This document shows, piece by piece, positions 5,294-11,745 of a stretch of 27,510 bases of DNA. The stretch comes from a virus. Numbering within the stretch: position 1 is the stretch's first letter; each line of letters opens with the position of its first letter. The position numbers and the translations under genes were made by a program. A model generated the notes under the pieces. That model was given only the letters and a program-made list of their open reading frames with translations, had not been told where the DNA came from and made no database searches. The DNA is taken from IMG/VR virus record IMGVR_UViG_3300036830_000417, positions 1 to 27,510 of that record. One strand, 5' to 3'.

Positions 5294-5565
5294 TGGGATT
5301 TTTTGGAAGGGCACAATACCATGCGGAGGCCGACAACGGCTGGGAAGCATACTCGGCAGCAGAAGACCCTGACGATTATTGCGCTGCAGATTGGGCCAAG
5401 ATTATCAGGCGAGCTGAAAGAATGGGCGTGAATCACGCTTTCACAACCAAGGGGCTCAACTTGAGCCATGGAGATCTTGAGCTGAACTTTAAGGACTACC
5501 AAGGTGGCGTGAAATTGGCTCAGCGATTTCTCGACCAGATCGAATCAGGGGAGATCGCAGCATGA
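5293..5565 (+). CDS. Hypothetical protein, 90 aa
   Basis: ATG shares a base with the upstream stop; the gene ends in ATGA overlapping the next start. The protein starts MGFFGRAQYHAEADNGWEAY, is acidic, and has an amphipathic helix around residues 33-45 (DWAKIIRRAERMG). No known motif. Tight coupling on both sides suggests stoichiometric expression with its neighbours. Confidence 0.65.
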   Translation: MGFFGRAQYHAEADNGWEAYSAAEDPDDYCAADWAKIIRRAERMGVNHAFTTKGLNLSHGDLELNFKDYQGGVKLAQRFLDQIESGEIAA

Positions 5566-5774
5566 AGAAGTGGTTAAACAATCTCCTCAGAGGCGATGAA
5601 ATCAGTGAGCCAGTAGCAGTAGAAGCTGAAACAGATGCGGAGTCTCTTGCACGTGGCGTTGAACTGCTCAATGCGATGTATCCCGATGACCAGTATGAGG
5701 AGACACGCGAGAAAGACTTCTATTGCGGTATTTGTGGCTGGGCACCAATTAGTACGTTTCCACACGATCACTAA
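5562..5774 (+). CDS. Small protein with possible zinc site, 70 aa
   Basis: Starts at the ATGA overlap. The N-terminal 15 residues are basic and helical (MKKWLNNLLRG), the centre acidic, and the end reads YCGICGWAPISTFPHDH: a Cys-x2-Cys followed by two His, which could bind one zinc. The family is not recognised. It lies within the operon upstream of the membrane protein and ATPase. Confidence 0.65.
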   Translation: MKKWLNNLLRGDEISEPVAVEAETDAESLARGVELLNAMYPDDQYEETREKDFYCGICGWAPISTFPHDH

Positions 5775-5785
5775 GGAGTTGAGGC

Positions 5786-6067
5786 ATGGTCACGTTTTAC
5801 CAGTCATCTGCCAAAGAGGAGCGAGATCGCATTAAGGCTACGTTTAGAGCTGGTCGTGTCTCATGCCTTTCTGCTCTCTCGACACTGCTGTACGCAATAG
5901 CAACGTTTCTGCTTGCTATCATCCACACCCTCACGTTCGTGATTAATTTCACGATAGGCATGCTCACTATTTTGCATGCTCTTGTCTGCATGGTACGCCT
6001 CTTGCTTGTTCAATGGCAAGAGGCAACGAGAACACCGCTTGTGTGTGTCGTTGGGAGGTCGCTATGA
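5786..6067 (+). CDS. Small membrane protein, 93 aa
   Basis: AAGGAG lies seven bases before the ATG. After a charged 25-residue head (SSAKEERDRIKATFRAG) a hydrophobic stretch from about residue 27 to 75 could form two membrane helices (LSTLLYAIATFLLAIIHTLT and NFTIGMLTILHALVCMVRLL). Its stop overlaps the ATPase start (ATGA at 6064-6067). Small membrane partners next to FtsK-like ATPases are seen in conjugative elements (Spd-type proteins); that parallel is an inference from position and topology. Confidence 0.7.
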   Translation: MVTFYQSSAKEERDRIKATFRAGRVSCLSALSTLLYAIATFLLAIIHTLTFVINFTIGMLTILHALVCMVRLLLVQWQEATRTPLVCVVGRSL

Positions 6068-7584
6068 AGAAATACCCGCTCGAGTGCCTAGCAGGTGTAG
6101 CAGCATGCTTTGGGCTTATAGCATGGTGCCTCTCTCAGGTCATGCCAGTGGTATGTGCATGGTGGTCTACTCACTGGCTACTGGTGACAAGTGTGGTCGT
6201 GGTCGTGGGCTTGGTCGCTCTTGCTCACAAGTGGGTACCAGCTTTGTGGAGGGCATACGTCGCAATCACGGATCATGCTGACACACTGCGTATTCGAGAG
6301 CATCACTACCAGATGCTGGTAGTTGCAACAGGCAAAATGCAAGAGGGATTTGACACGACGTATGACAACGGTGTTCACAGCCTAAAGCTCGGTGTACACA
6401 ATCCCTATATGAAAAATCAGGTCAAGATCCAAGAAGTCCCTGCTCAGGAATTGCTTGCTCCCGTAGTGCCAAAAGCGCCGGGCTATGCAGAAGTCGATAG
6501 CCTGATCACTGACCAGCGGCTGGTGCTCTGCTACACAGCAGAAGGTCCCGTATTCGGCACAATCCTAGACCTGCTCAGCATGTGCGTGGTCGGCAAGCCT
6601 GGGCGTGGGAAAAGCACGGCATTGCTCTACTACATCCTCATCCTGCTCAAGGCTGGCGCGGAAGTGTGGATATGGGACCCACATAGCGGACTAAACGAGC
6701 TGGCCTATGGGCTCAACTACCAAGATGATTTGGGGGACATAGAGCAGAGTTGTGCCACTTTACATGGGATGCTCGAGCAGCGACGTAAGCTTTGGAAAGA
6801 GCACAAACGGGTGCTGCATCCTCTCTTGCTGTTAGTGGATGAGATGCCAGTGATAACAGACTATGAAATGGCCCGTGCTAAGGAGCTAAAGCAGATCTCG
6901 AAAGATGACTTGCTTGAATTTGATCAACTCTACCGACCTTCCAAGCTGCTCAAGAAATTTGTTCTCGAGGCTCGCAAGTGGAACTGCTATGTAATCCTTT
7001 CTGGGCAAGCCCTCCCGGCTGAGGTACTACCGACATTGACACGCGATAATCTCAGTAGCAGGATTGTATTCGAGAGCTGTAACGTGCATGCCAAGATGGC
7101 AGGATTGCAGAAAGAGGAAATTGACAGCTTGCTCCCATCGCTGAAAGGGGCTGGGCCTGGTGTCGCTGTGATGGATGTATCCAGGTGGTCAAAGCCAGTG
7201 TTGGCGGCTATCCCAAACACGACTGTAGAGGACTTGAGGGCTTTCATTGATGGGGGAAAGGTTGATGGGTCTTTCAGTGAGGATGAGAGCGACTTTCAAC
7301 CGTCGTCATGGGTTTCTGGAGACTCTGAAAATATTGGCGACACTGGCGAAAAATTGAGAGAGACTGGAAACCTTGAAAGTGCCGTGAAAGAAGCTGAGAA
7401 GATCGTTGAAAGCGTCCCATTGTTTTCAGAGGAAGATGAAAGACAGATCTTAGAAATCGCTCGCATCCATCTGGCTACGTATGGGCGGGTGATTAGGAGC
7501 AAGATACCAGCTTCAATGAACCCATCTCGCAACAATGCGATCTACCCAGTAGTGAAATACATTTGTAACAGAGAGGGATTGTAG
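6064..7584 (+). CDS. FtsK/SpoIIIE-type membrane DNA translocase
   Basis: The start at 6064 has GGGAGG seven bases upstream and overlaps the previous stop; an earlier ATG at 6013 lies inside that gene. Two N-terminal membrane helices (about residues 9-34 and 37-55) precede a RecA-type ATPase. Walker A is GKPGRGKS at 177-184; Walker B is LLLLVDE at 254-260. The C-terminal 50 residues (LEIARIHLATYGRVIRSKIP onward) look like a winged helix similar to the FtsK gamma domain. At 506 aa it is shorter than chromosomal FtsK and matches the size of FtsK-like proteins from integrative elements and some phages. Likely role: moving double-stranded DNA across a membrane or segregating it. The acidic linker at about residues 415-440 is probably disordered. 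Confidence 0.88.
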   Translation: MKKYPLECLAGVAACFGLIAWCLSQVMPVVCAWWSTHWLLVTSVVVVVGLVALAHKWVPALWRAYVAITDHADTLRIREHHYQMLVVATGKMQEGFDTTYDNGVHSLKLGVHNPYMKNQVKIQEVPAQELLAPVVPKAPGYAEVDSLITDQRLVLCYTAEGPVFGTILDLLSMCVVGKPGRGKSTALLYYILILLKAGAEVWIWDPHSGLNELAYGLNYQDDLGDIEQSCATLHGMLEQRRKLWKEHKRVLHPLLLLVDEMPVITDYEMARAKELKQISKDDLLEFDQLYRPSKLLKKFVLEARKWNCYVILSGQALPAEVLPTLTRDNLSSRIVFESCNVHAKMAGLQKEEIDSLLPSLKGAGPGVAVMDVSRWSKPVLAAIPNTTVEDLRAFIDGGKVDGSFSEDESDFQPSSWVSGDSENIGDTGEKLRETGNLESAVKEAEKIVESVPLFSEEDERQILEIARIHLATYGRVIRSKIPASMNPSRNNAIYPVVKYICNREGL

Positions 7585-7585
7585 G

Positions 7586-8575
7586 ATGAATTGGCAATCA
7601 GGATTCAGGGTAGCCATCCGTATCGTGTTCTTGTTTGCATTTATTGCATTCTTATCAGCTTCTATAAGTCATGTAGCCACGTTTTTTAATGACTTTGAAG
7701 CTGATAAGGGGAACTGGATTGAGCCGTATATGCTGGCTATCAGCATCGATTTAACGGCTCTTGTCTTGACTATCGGAGTGATGTTTTTTCGGAAGGAAAT
7801 GCCCTGGTACGCAGTGGTCATAACCTGGGCTTTTATCATCGGGTTAACGGCATTTTCCTGGACAGTAAATTTTGAATATGCGCAGACATATCAGGGGAAT
7901 TTGATCCATACAAATCCAATACTTACAACACTTAATCCGATCCTTGCATCATCGTTTGCCTTCTTCAATCTGGTCTACTCTTTCGTCTCTGAGTTCTTCG
8001 GAATGAAGCAAAAAACAGCAGTCGAATTGTTGGCAGAAGCTGATCGTTTGGAAGCATTGGAAGAGGCGCAAAAACGCATTGATGCCTACCGTGATAGGAA
8101 CCGCAAGAGCAGCCTGATACAGCGTGCCAAGGAAACTTTGATTGAAGCAAAAGAGGCTGTAATTGAGCTGAAAAACGGAAGTGATGAGGAAGTCGAGAGT
8201 TCCCCTAAAACGGAAGTCACTATAGAGCCTGACGTGGAAGTTTTGGAGGAAGTCACAGAGGAAGTTTCCAGCCAAGAATATGGAAGTGATGAGGAAGTTG
8301 AAACAGACCCAGAGGTGGAAGTTTTAAATGTTGTTCCGTTCCATCAAAACGGAAATTCTGATTTCCCTAAAACTTCCATCAAAGGGAAGATTGCTAGAAG
8401 AAAATTGTTCACAATAGCGGAAGCAGCAAAGGAACTCGAATGTACTCCAAGACATGTAAGGGAACTGCGAAAAAAGGAAGTCCTTGCTACTGATGATAGT
8501 GGGTTGATTACTGCTGCTAGTCTTAGGTCCTATGCAGCTAAACGTAGGGCGAAAACAGTCGAATTGAATGGATGA
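7586..8575 (+). CDS. DUF2637-like membrane protein with C-terminal HTH
   Basis: Four hydrophobic helices lie at about residues 10-30, 46-66, 74-92 and 112-136. The second (PYMLAISIDLTALVLTIGV) resembles the DUF2637/SpdB-type signature found next to FtsK-like Tra proteins in actinobacterial elements. A charged coiled region follows (140-190), then two acidic GSDEEVE repeats. Residues about 270-325 are a MerR-like helix-turn-helix (FTIAEAAKELECTPRHVREL). So a membrane anchor is joined to a cytoplasmic DNA-binding domain. It starts one base after the ATPase stop. I infer that it ties a DNA site to the ATPase at the membrane. The DNA target is unknown. Confidence 0.8.
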   Translation: MNWQSGFRVAIRIVFLFAFIAFLSASISHVATFFNDFEADKGNWIEPYMLAISIDLTALVLTIGVMFFRKEMPWYAVVITWAFIIGLTAFSWTVNFEYAQTYQGNLIHTNPILTTLNPILASSFAFFNLVYSFVSEFFGMKQKTAVELLAEADRLEALEEAQKRIDAYRDRNRKSSLIQRAKETLIEAKEAVIELKNGSDEEVESSPKTEVTIEPDVEVLEEVTEEVSSQEYGSDEEVETDPEVEVLNVVPFHQNGNSDFPKTSIKGKIARRKLFTIAEAAKELECTPRHVRELRKKEVLATDDSGLITAASLRSYAAKRRAKTVELNG

Positions 8576-8595
8576 AAGAAAGGAGGTGAGAAGGT

Positions 8596-8805
8596 ATGGA
8601 AAATTGGCAATTTGAAGCAGCACCGTGTCATCAGGTGTGTTGTCGTAAATGCGGATGGGAGACCTCTGAGGAGGGAACCAAAGAGCAGGCGATAGCAGAA
8701 CTCAAGAGGCTAGGGTGGCAGATCAAGAGCGACGGGCCATGGTGTCCTGAGTGCGTTCTTGAAGACGAGCTGAGCAGAGACGATTCGGAAGTGTATCCAA
8801 AGTAG
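8596..8805 (+). CDS. Zinc-ribbon small protein, 69 aa
   Basis: AAAGGAGG precedes the ATG by 11 bases. Two Cys pairs, CCRKCGWE and WCPEC, with 30 residues between form a probable zinc ribbon around an alpha helix (KEQAIAELKRLGW). The product has the look of a treble-clef or rubredoxin-like fold. It may bind nucleic acid or a protein partner. A GCCCAA/TTGGGC hairpin (8805-8819) overlaps its stop. Confidence 0.7.
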   Translation: MENWQFEAAPCHQVCCRKCGWETSEEGTKEQAIAELKRLGWQIKSDGPWCPECVLEDELSRDDSEVYPK

Positions 8806-8843
8806 CCCAACCGTTGGGCGATTTAGTCGAAATGGAGGTCTAG

Positions 8844-9092
8844 ATGCCACTCAAAACGCGAAAGATCAGAGTGGTAGGATATCCTGTTCTCAACGATCCA
8901 AAGCGCAAAGGAGAGATAGAGTATGTGGCCGTAGATGCCAAGACGGGTGCATATATCGAAAATCAGATCGATGTAGCAATCAAGACGGACGATGATACAG
9001 GAGAAATAATTAATGCAGAAGTCGTTATTGATTGCCGGGATATTGTTTTGTTCGATAAGAACGGGAATGCAAATCTGAAAGAAAGGAGGTGA
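8844..9092 (+). CDS. Hypothetical protein, 82 aa
   Basis: GGAGG lies five bases before the ATG. The protein is beta-rich with alternating hydrophobic residues (RKIRVVGYPVL, IEYVAVDAKTGAYI, EVVIDCRDIVLFD) and ends KERR. Those last codons and the TGA form the ribosome site of the next gene (AAAGGAGGTGA). Family unknown. Confidence 0.65.
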   Translation: MPLKTRKIRVVGYPVLNDPKRKGEIEYVAVDAKTGAYIENQIDVAIKTDDDTGEIINAEVVIDCRDIVLFDKNGNANLKERR

Positions 9093-9097
9093 GAGGT

Positions 9098-9235
9098 ATG
9101 TCACCTGAAGAACGAAATAGAGAACGTCGTGAGCGATACAAAAGAAAGAAGGAATGGCAAGCAACACTAGACAGGTATGCAGAATTTGCAGCGTATATAG
9201 TAAATCGCAAAAGAGAAGAGAAAGAAAGGAGGTGA
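9098..9235 (+). CDS. Very small basic protein, 45 aa
   Basis: Starts MSPEERNRERRERYKRKKEW with an excellent AAAGGAGG seven bases upstream. The sequence is a single basic amphipathic helix followed by YAEFAAYIVNRKREEKERR. The last codons are again the next gene's ribosome site. High Arg and Lys content suggests nucleic-acid binding, as in phage NTP- or RNA-binding peptides, but no family match is claimed. Confidence 0.55.
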   Translation: MSPEERNRERRERYKRKKEWQATLDRYAEFAAYIVNRKREEKERR

Positions 9236-9241
9236 GAAGGT

Positions 9242-9481
9242 ATGGGAAACTACCCAGGTGAGCACGATTCAGCATGCGAGGACATGTATGAAGACGAGCT
9301 GATTGAAGCAAAGCGTGCTATTGTACGCTTGACAGCGACCATAAATGATCAAAGTAAAACGATTGAGAAACAGGAAAAAGAGATAGCATACCTTAAAAAA
9401 GAGATGCTATCTCTCCAGCCAATTTTGAATGCATGGTCAGCGAGGCAACGTCCGCCCCGCGATGATTGCTACACCGATTAG
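9242..9481 (+). CDS. Coiled-coil protein, 79 aa
   Basis: AAAGGAGG precedes the ATG by 11 bases. Residues 20-60 are a clear coiled coil (ELIEAKRAIVRLTATINDQS, then KTIEKQEKEIAYLKKEMLSL); the acidic N-terminus contains one Cys. It is the last gene of the operon, ending 14 bases before the terminator stem at 9496-9526. Function unknown. Confidence 0.65.
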   Translation: MGNYPGEHDSACEDMYEDELIEAKRAIVRLTATINDQSKTIEKQEKEIAYLKKEMLSLQPILNAWSARQRPPRDDCYTD

Positions 9482-9495
9482 ATGCCACACGATGT

Positions 9496-9526
9496 CAGCC
9501 ACTCTTGACCGGGTGGCTGCTTTTTT
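9496..9526 (+). terminator. Intrinsic terminator of the FtsK operon
   Basis: CAGCCAC (9496-9502) pairs with GTGGCTG (9513-9519) and is followed by CTTTTTT. A strong rightward terminator, 14 bases after the coiled-coil gene. Confidence 0.8.
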
Positions 9527-9539
9527 GAACGCAAATTCG

Positions 9540-9569
9540 TTGACGCGGGTGGGATGATTGTCCTATACA
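9540..9569 (+). promoter_or_regulatory. Promoter of the HTH/coiled-coil gene
   Basis: TTGACG (9540-9545), 18-base spacer, TATACA (9564-9569). Reads into the gene at 9597 with a leader of about 20 bases. Confidence 0.6.
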
Positions 9570-9591
9570 TGGCATAGGCAAAGATAGGACA
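9559..9591. promoter_or_regulatory. Inverted repeat operator over -10 and RBS
   Basis: TGTCCTAT (9559-9566) and ATAGGACA (9584-9591) are perfect inverted copies 17 bases apart, with a third half-site ATAGG at 9574-9578. One arm covers the -10 box, the other holds the AGGA ribosome site. Autorepression by the HTH protein at 9597 is the simplest reading. Confidence 0.55.
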
Positions 9592-9596
9592 CGCGT

Positions 9597-10307
9597 ATGA
9601 CAGATTTCAATGCTTCCCAAGCAGCAAAAAGGATAGGCATCTCAGATCGCACAATTCGTAGATGGCTCAAACCAGACAAGCACGGCAAAGTCAAGCTGCC
9701 ATCTATCAGGACGGAATCCGGTCAGCTCGCTATTGCAGCGGCTGATGTGGAACGATTGAGGCAAGAGGTAGAAGAGGAGCGGACACGCTTTGTCGCGACT
9801 ACGCATACCTACGCAACGACTAGACCGGAAATGCCTACGCATGACATAGATCTTGAGTCAAGGTTAGCATCCATGGCACAATCGATAGCCAACCTCAACG
9901 CCGCCATAGATATCCAATCGCGTAGGATCAACGAGCTGACCAAACGTGCTGCAGAGCTAGAGAGCAAGACATTGGAGTCTGGACAAGCTGTTCCTACACA
10001 GACACAAGTGCCACTTCATCGCTACATCGTAGATAGAGAAGAGGCTGCTAAAACAAAGCCGCTGAGAGCCTCTACAGCCTCGGATAGCACTATCCCCAAT
10101 GATTGGACGCTGTGCAGCAACTTCTTCGAGACGCACGATATCAAAGAGACCACATACAGGCGCTGGCTCAAAGATGGGATTGCAGGTGAGTACTTCGAAT
10201 TCGAAGAAGTACCACGTCCTGGCCGAACTGACAAGTACCGTTATTTCACCCCAACTCAACAAGAGCATGCCATATTTCTGCTCAGAAAGCACGGCAAGCT
10301 GAGCTAA
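9597..10307 (+). CDS. MerR-type HTH and coiled-coil regulator, 236 aa
   Basis: Residues 4-60 form a MerR/excisionase helix-turn-helix (FNASQAAKRIGISDRTIRRW) with a wing (KVKLPSIRTESGQLAIAAAD). A coiled coil spans about 85-130 (MAQSIANLNAAIDIQSRRIN). The C-terminal domain (170-236) has a second DNA-binding-like region (FFETHDIKETTYRRWLKDGI, then a beta wing and PTQQEHAIFLLRKHG). The layout, HTH then coil then a second HTH, resembles RacA- or KfrA-like DNA-organising proteins. That comparison is an inference. AGGA lies seven bases before the ATG inside the operator arm, so self-control is likely. Confidence 0.75.
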   Translation: MTDFNASQAAKRIGISDRTIRRWLKPDKHGKVKLPSIRTESGQLAIAAADVERLRQEVEEERTRFVATTHTYATTRPEMPTHDIDLESRLASMAQSIANLNAAIDIQSRRINELTKRAAELESKTLESGQAVPTQTQVPLHRYIVDREEAAKTKPLRASTASDSTIPNDWTLCSNFFETHDIKETTYRRWLKDGIAGEYFEFEEVPRPGRTDKYRYFTPTQQEHAIFLLRKHGKLS

Positions 10308-10318
10308 TGCGCTCTTGT

Positions 10319-10333
10319 GTACATTCGATGTAC
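10319..10333. promoter_or_regulatory. 15-bp inverted repeat beside -35 box
   Basis: GTACAT-TCG-ATGTAC is a perfect 6-bp inverted repeat directly touching the TTGACA at 10334. A related TGTGTAC half-site recurs at 10373-10379, downstream of the -10. Likely an operator for the excisionase-like gene. Confidence 0.5.
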
Positions 10334-10362
10334 TTGACAGCATGAATAGCCATCGATATACT
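10334..10362 (+). promoter_or_regulatory. Sigma70 promoter of the excisionase-like gene
   Basis: TTGACA (10334-10339), exactly 17 bases, TATACT (10357-10362). Near-consensus and 50 bases upstream of the start codon at 10412. Confidence 0.8.
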
Positions 10363-10411
10363 ACTGGCATGATGTGTACCAACACTAAAAAGTACAAAGG
10401 AGATATTTAGC

Positions 10412-10600
10412 ATGGATGAGCTTTTAACTGTTTCAGAAGTCGCCCAGAGGCTGCGTTTAGATGCCACGACAATCAGGCGGTACATTAAGAATGGCGTGCT
10501 TGAAGCGATTGCCTTACCGCATAGAGGACTCAGGCAGGCATATCGTATCAGGCGTTCCACACTGGACAAGCTGCTTGAGACAACGACTGCCGCAGCCTAG
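10412..10600 (+). CDS. Excisionase-family DNA-binding protein, 62 aa
   Basis: Nearly the whole protein is a helix-turn-helix 17 domain: LLTVSEVAQRLRLDATTIRR, YIKNGVLEAIALP, then YRIRRSTLDKLLET. This is the pattern of excisionases and small MerR-like regulators (SinR/BldC type). AAAGGAG precedes the ATG by 10 bases, and the gene has its own promoter, operator and terminator. It may assist recombinase directionality or regulate nearby cassettes. Which of these cannot be decided from sequence. Confidence 0.8.
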   Translation: MDELLTVSEVAQRLRLDATTIRRYIKNGVLEAIALPHRGLRQAYRIRRSTLDKLLETTTAAA

Positions 10601-10609
10601 CCAAGACAC

Positions 10610-10648
10610 AGGAGAGCATTCTGAAAAATGGGTGCTCTCCTTCTTTTT
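10610..10648 (+). terminator. Intrinsic terminator
   Basis: AGGAGAGCA (10610-10618) pairs perfectly with TGCTCTCCT (10633-10641), followed by TCTTTTT. Ends the excisionase-like unit. Confidence 0.8.
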
Positions 10649-10661
10649 GCTCATTTCGAGA

Positions 10662-10679
10662 TGCATGACGGGCATGAAC
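10662..10679 (+). repeat. Cassette-border repeat, copy 1
   Basis: TGCATGACGGGCATGAAC, located 14 bases after the T-run of a terminator. An identical 18-bp copy is at 11793-11810 and an 11-bp copy at 10830-10840, all in the same orientation and context. Confidence 0.65.
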
Positions 10680-10683
10680 AGGG

Positions 10684-10712
10684 GTTGACAAATATGATAT
10701 CCTTGCTCTAAG
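10684..10712 (+). promoter_or_regulatory. Candidate promoter of the small RNA
   Basis: TTGACA (10684-10689), 17 bases, TCTAAG (10707-10712; four of six consensus). The same GGGGTTGACA block occurs at the promoter at 11859. Transcription would start near 10719. Confidence 0.5.
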
Positions 10713-10718
10713 TCCGTC

Positions 10719-10814
10719 TGGAATTGAAACGCTTTTTCCCGATTGCAGAGCACGCAGCCCGTCAGGGATTGAAACATTCTCAGAAGTAGCGCCATTCATC
10801 GTGGCGCTTTTTTT
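10719..10814 (+). ncRNA. Putative small RNA with two CRISPR-repeat-like units
   Basis: No start codon opens the only long frame here, yet a promoter-like sequence precedes and a strong terminator (10788-10814) ends the interval. It contains two units of a short hairpin plus ATTGAAAC. Unit one is TCC-GTCT-GGA then ATTGAAAC (10713-10730; its first bases are near or just before the predicted start). Unit two is CCC-GTCA-GGG then ATTGAAAC (10758-10775). The units are exactly 45 bases apart and about 21 of 31 aligned bases agree. The outer stem pair changes from T-A to C-G, keeping the stem. ATTGAAAC after a small stem is the form of many type I and III CRISPR repeats, where Cas6 leaves it as the crRNA 5' handle. 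The spacing is too short for a normal spacer. A repeat-mimic anti-CRISPR RNA, or a relic array, is an inference. Confidence 0.5.
10788..10814 (+). terminator. Strong intrinsic terminator of the small RNA
   Basis: AGCGCCA (10788-10794) pairs with TGGCGCT (10802-10808), loop seven bases, followed by six more T residues. Confidence 0.85.
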
Positions 10815-10829
10815 GTGCCTATCTCTAGA

Positions 10830-10840
10830 TGCATGACGGG
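10830..10840 (+). repeat. Cassette-border repeat, copy 2
   Basis: TGCATGACGGG, 15 bases after the terminator T-run of the small RNA. Shares the preceding AGA-type context with copies 1 and 3 but diverges after GGG. Confidence 0.6.
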
Positions 10841-10877
10841 TTTTTGAGACATGCCAGAAAGTCATCTTGAAAAGGTA

Positions 10878-10913
10878 TTGACAATCATCTTGAATATATG
10901 TTATTATTCAAGA
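10878..10913 (+). promoter_or_regulatory. Promoter with 9-bp inverted repeat operator
   Basis: TTGACA (10878-10883) and TATTAT (10902-10907), 18-base spacer. TCTTGAATA (10888-10896) and TATTCAAGA (10905-10913) are perfect inverted copies with an eight-base gap; the right arm overlaps the -10. Reads into the gene at 10950. Confidence 0.65.
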
Positions 10914-10949
10914 GTACCAAGTGAGGTGCAAAAATTAAGGAGAAATCAA

Positions 10950-11291
10950 ATGACCCGCAATTATCGCCCGTCAGGATACTATGTCAGTCGCAACACATCC
11001 ATCCAAGAAATTGAAGAGGCAGAGGAGCAAGACAGGATTGCATCTCAGGGAGAGCCCGTTCGTCTCTGTTGGTCTGTGCCGATCCCTGGATGCTCTGCTC
11101 TCCGTTTCATCGATGTCTGGTTCGATGAAGGCGAGTTTTGCATGATGGTAAATAGCCAGTTTTCATCTTATCCTGTTAGTGCTATTAAGCCTTGTGAAGT
11201 GTCAGGAAAGCCTGAGATCGTCGCTCGACTTGGGAATGTCGGACTTACAGCAGAGCGTCGTGATGCGCTCTTGAAGATGGTGGAGGAATAA
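10950..11291 (+). CDS. Hypothetical protein, 113 aa
   Basis: The start MTRNYRPSGYY is chosen because AAGGAG lies eight bases upstream and the promoter at 10878-10907 would be inside any longer version. The middle reads PVRLCWSVPIPGCSALRFID, then VWFDEGEFCMMVNSQFSSYP, beta-rich with several Cys. No family is recognised. It forms a two-gene unit with the next gene, one base apart, closed by a terminator at 11746-11778. Confidence 0.65.
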   Translation: MTRNYRPSGYYVSRNTSIQEIEEAEEQDRIASQGEPVRLCWSVPIPGCSALRFIDVWFDEGEFCMMVNSQFSSYPVSAIKPCEVSGKPEIVARLGNVGLTAERRDALLKMVEE

Positions 11292-11292
11292 G

Positions 11293-11739
11293 ATGTCATC
11301 AGAGAATTGGGGAGGCTATCGCCCTGGTGCTGGTCGCCCCCTTAGTCCATCGGTCAAAGCTCCCCTGGCGTTGGATAGGGAAATGATGAAGAGACTTCGA
11401 GAAGCCTGTGAGCTTCAAGAAGGCCGAACTATCAATAATGGTGAGTTTGAAGAGAAGATGCAAGTTCTCTTTGAGCGAGCTGCTCAGGCTTTCATCGATA
11501 CAGTCAAGCCTCCCTCCAAATGGACAGTGTATCTATTCTGGGATAGCGCCCACGATGGGAAGTTGCTTCAGGAAGTCAAAGATCTCTCTGAAGAGGATGC
11601 GCTCAAGTTTGCAGTAGACCACCAAAATGCAGAGCTGAAAGGCAAGATCTGCAATCGGATCATCGCACGCGAGCAAGGCGGTCGTACGAATGAGCGGCGA
11701 TGGAAAGCAGGTGAGAAGCCTGATCATCTCAAATTCTAG
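11293..11739 (+). CDS. GGYRPGAGRP-motif protein, 148 aa
   Basis: The N-terminus contains GGYRPGAGRPLSP, a motif common at the start of small phage and transposon DNA-binding proteins (an AT-hook-like GRP element). The rest is helical and charged: LALDREMMKRLREACELQEG, then an aromatic patch (WTVYLFWDSAHDG) and a basic end (GGRTNERRWKAGEKP). A DNA-binding accessory role is inferred from the motif only. The gene starts one base after the previous stop. Confidence 0.65.
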   Translation: MSSENWGGYRPGAGRPLSPSVKAPLALDREMMKRLREACELQEGRTINNGEFEEKMQVLFERAAQAFIDTVKPPSKWTVYLFWDSAHDGKLLQEVKDLSEEDALKFAVDHQNAELKGKICNRIIAREQGGRTNERRWKAGEKPDHLKF

Positions 11740-11745
11740 TTCCAA

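Noticed and set aside
5083-5502. 139-residue minus-strand frame over the FtsK operon
   Set aside because: Opposes a chain of overlapping genes with good ribosome sites; composition looks antisense.
10700-10780. A full CRISPR array
   Set aside because: Only two degenerate units exist, the 45-base period leaves no room for a normal spacer, and no cas gene is in the window.
10681-10850. A protein reading SPSGIET twice in the 10.7 kb repeat region
   Set aside because: The frame has no usable start codon or ribosome site, and the repeats are explained better by the structured RNA. Translated CRISPR repeats often give this kind of false peptide.
10514-10865. Minus-strand frames across the terminators and small-RNA interval
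   Set aside because: They run through two strong terminators and lack ribosome sites.
10851-10949. Longer version of the 113-aa gene
   Set aside because: It would place the promoter and inverted repeat at 10878-10913 inside the coding region; the ATG at 10950 has a good ribosome site.
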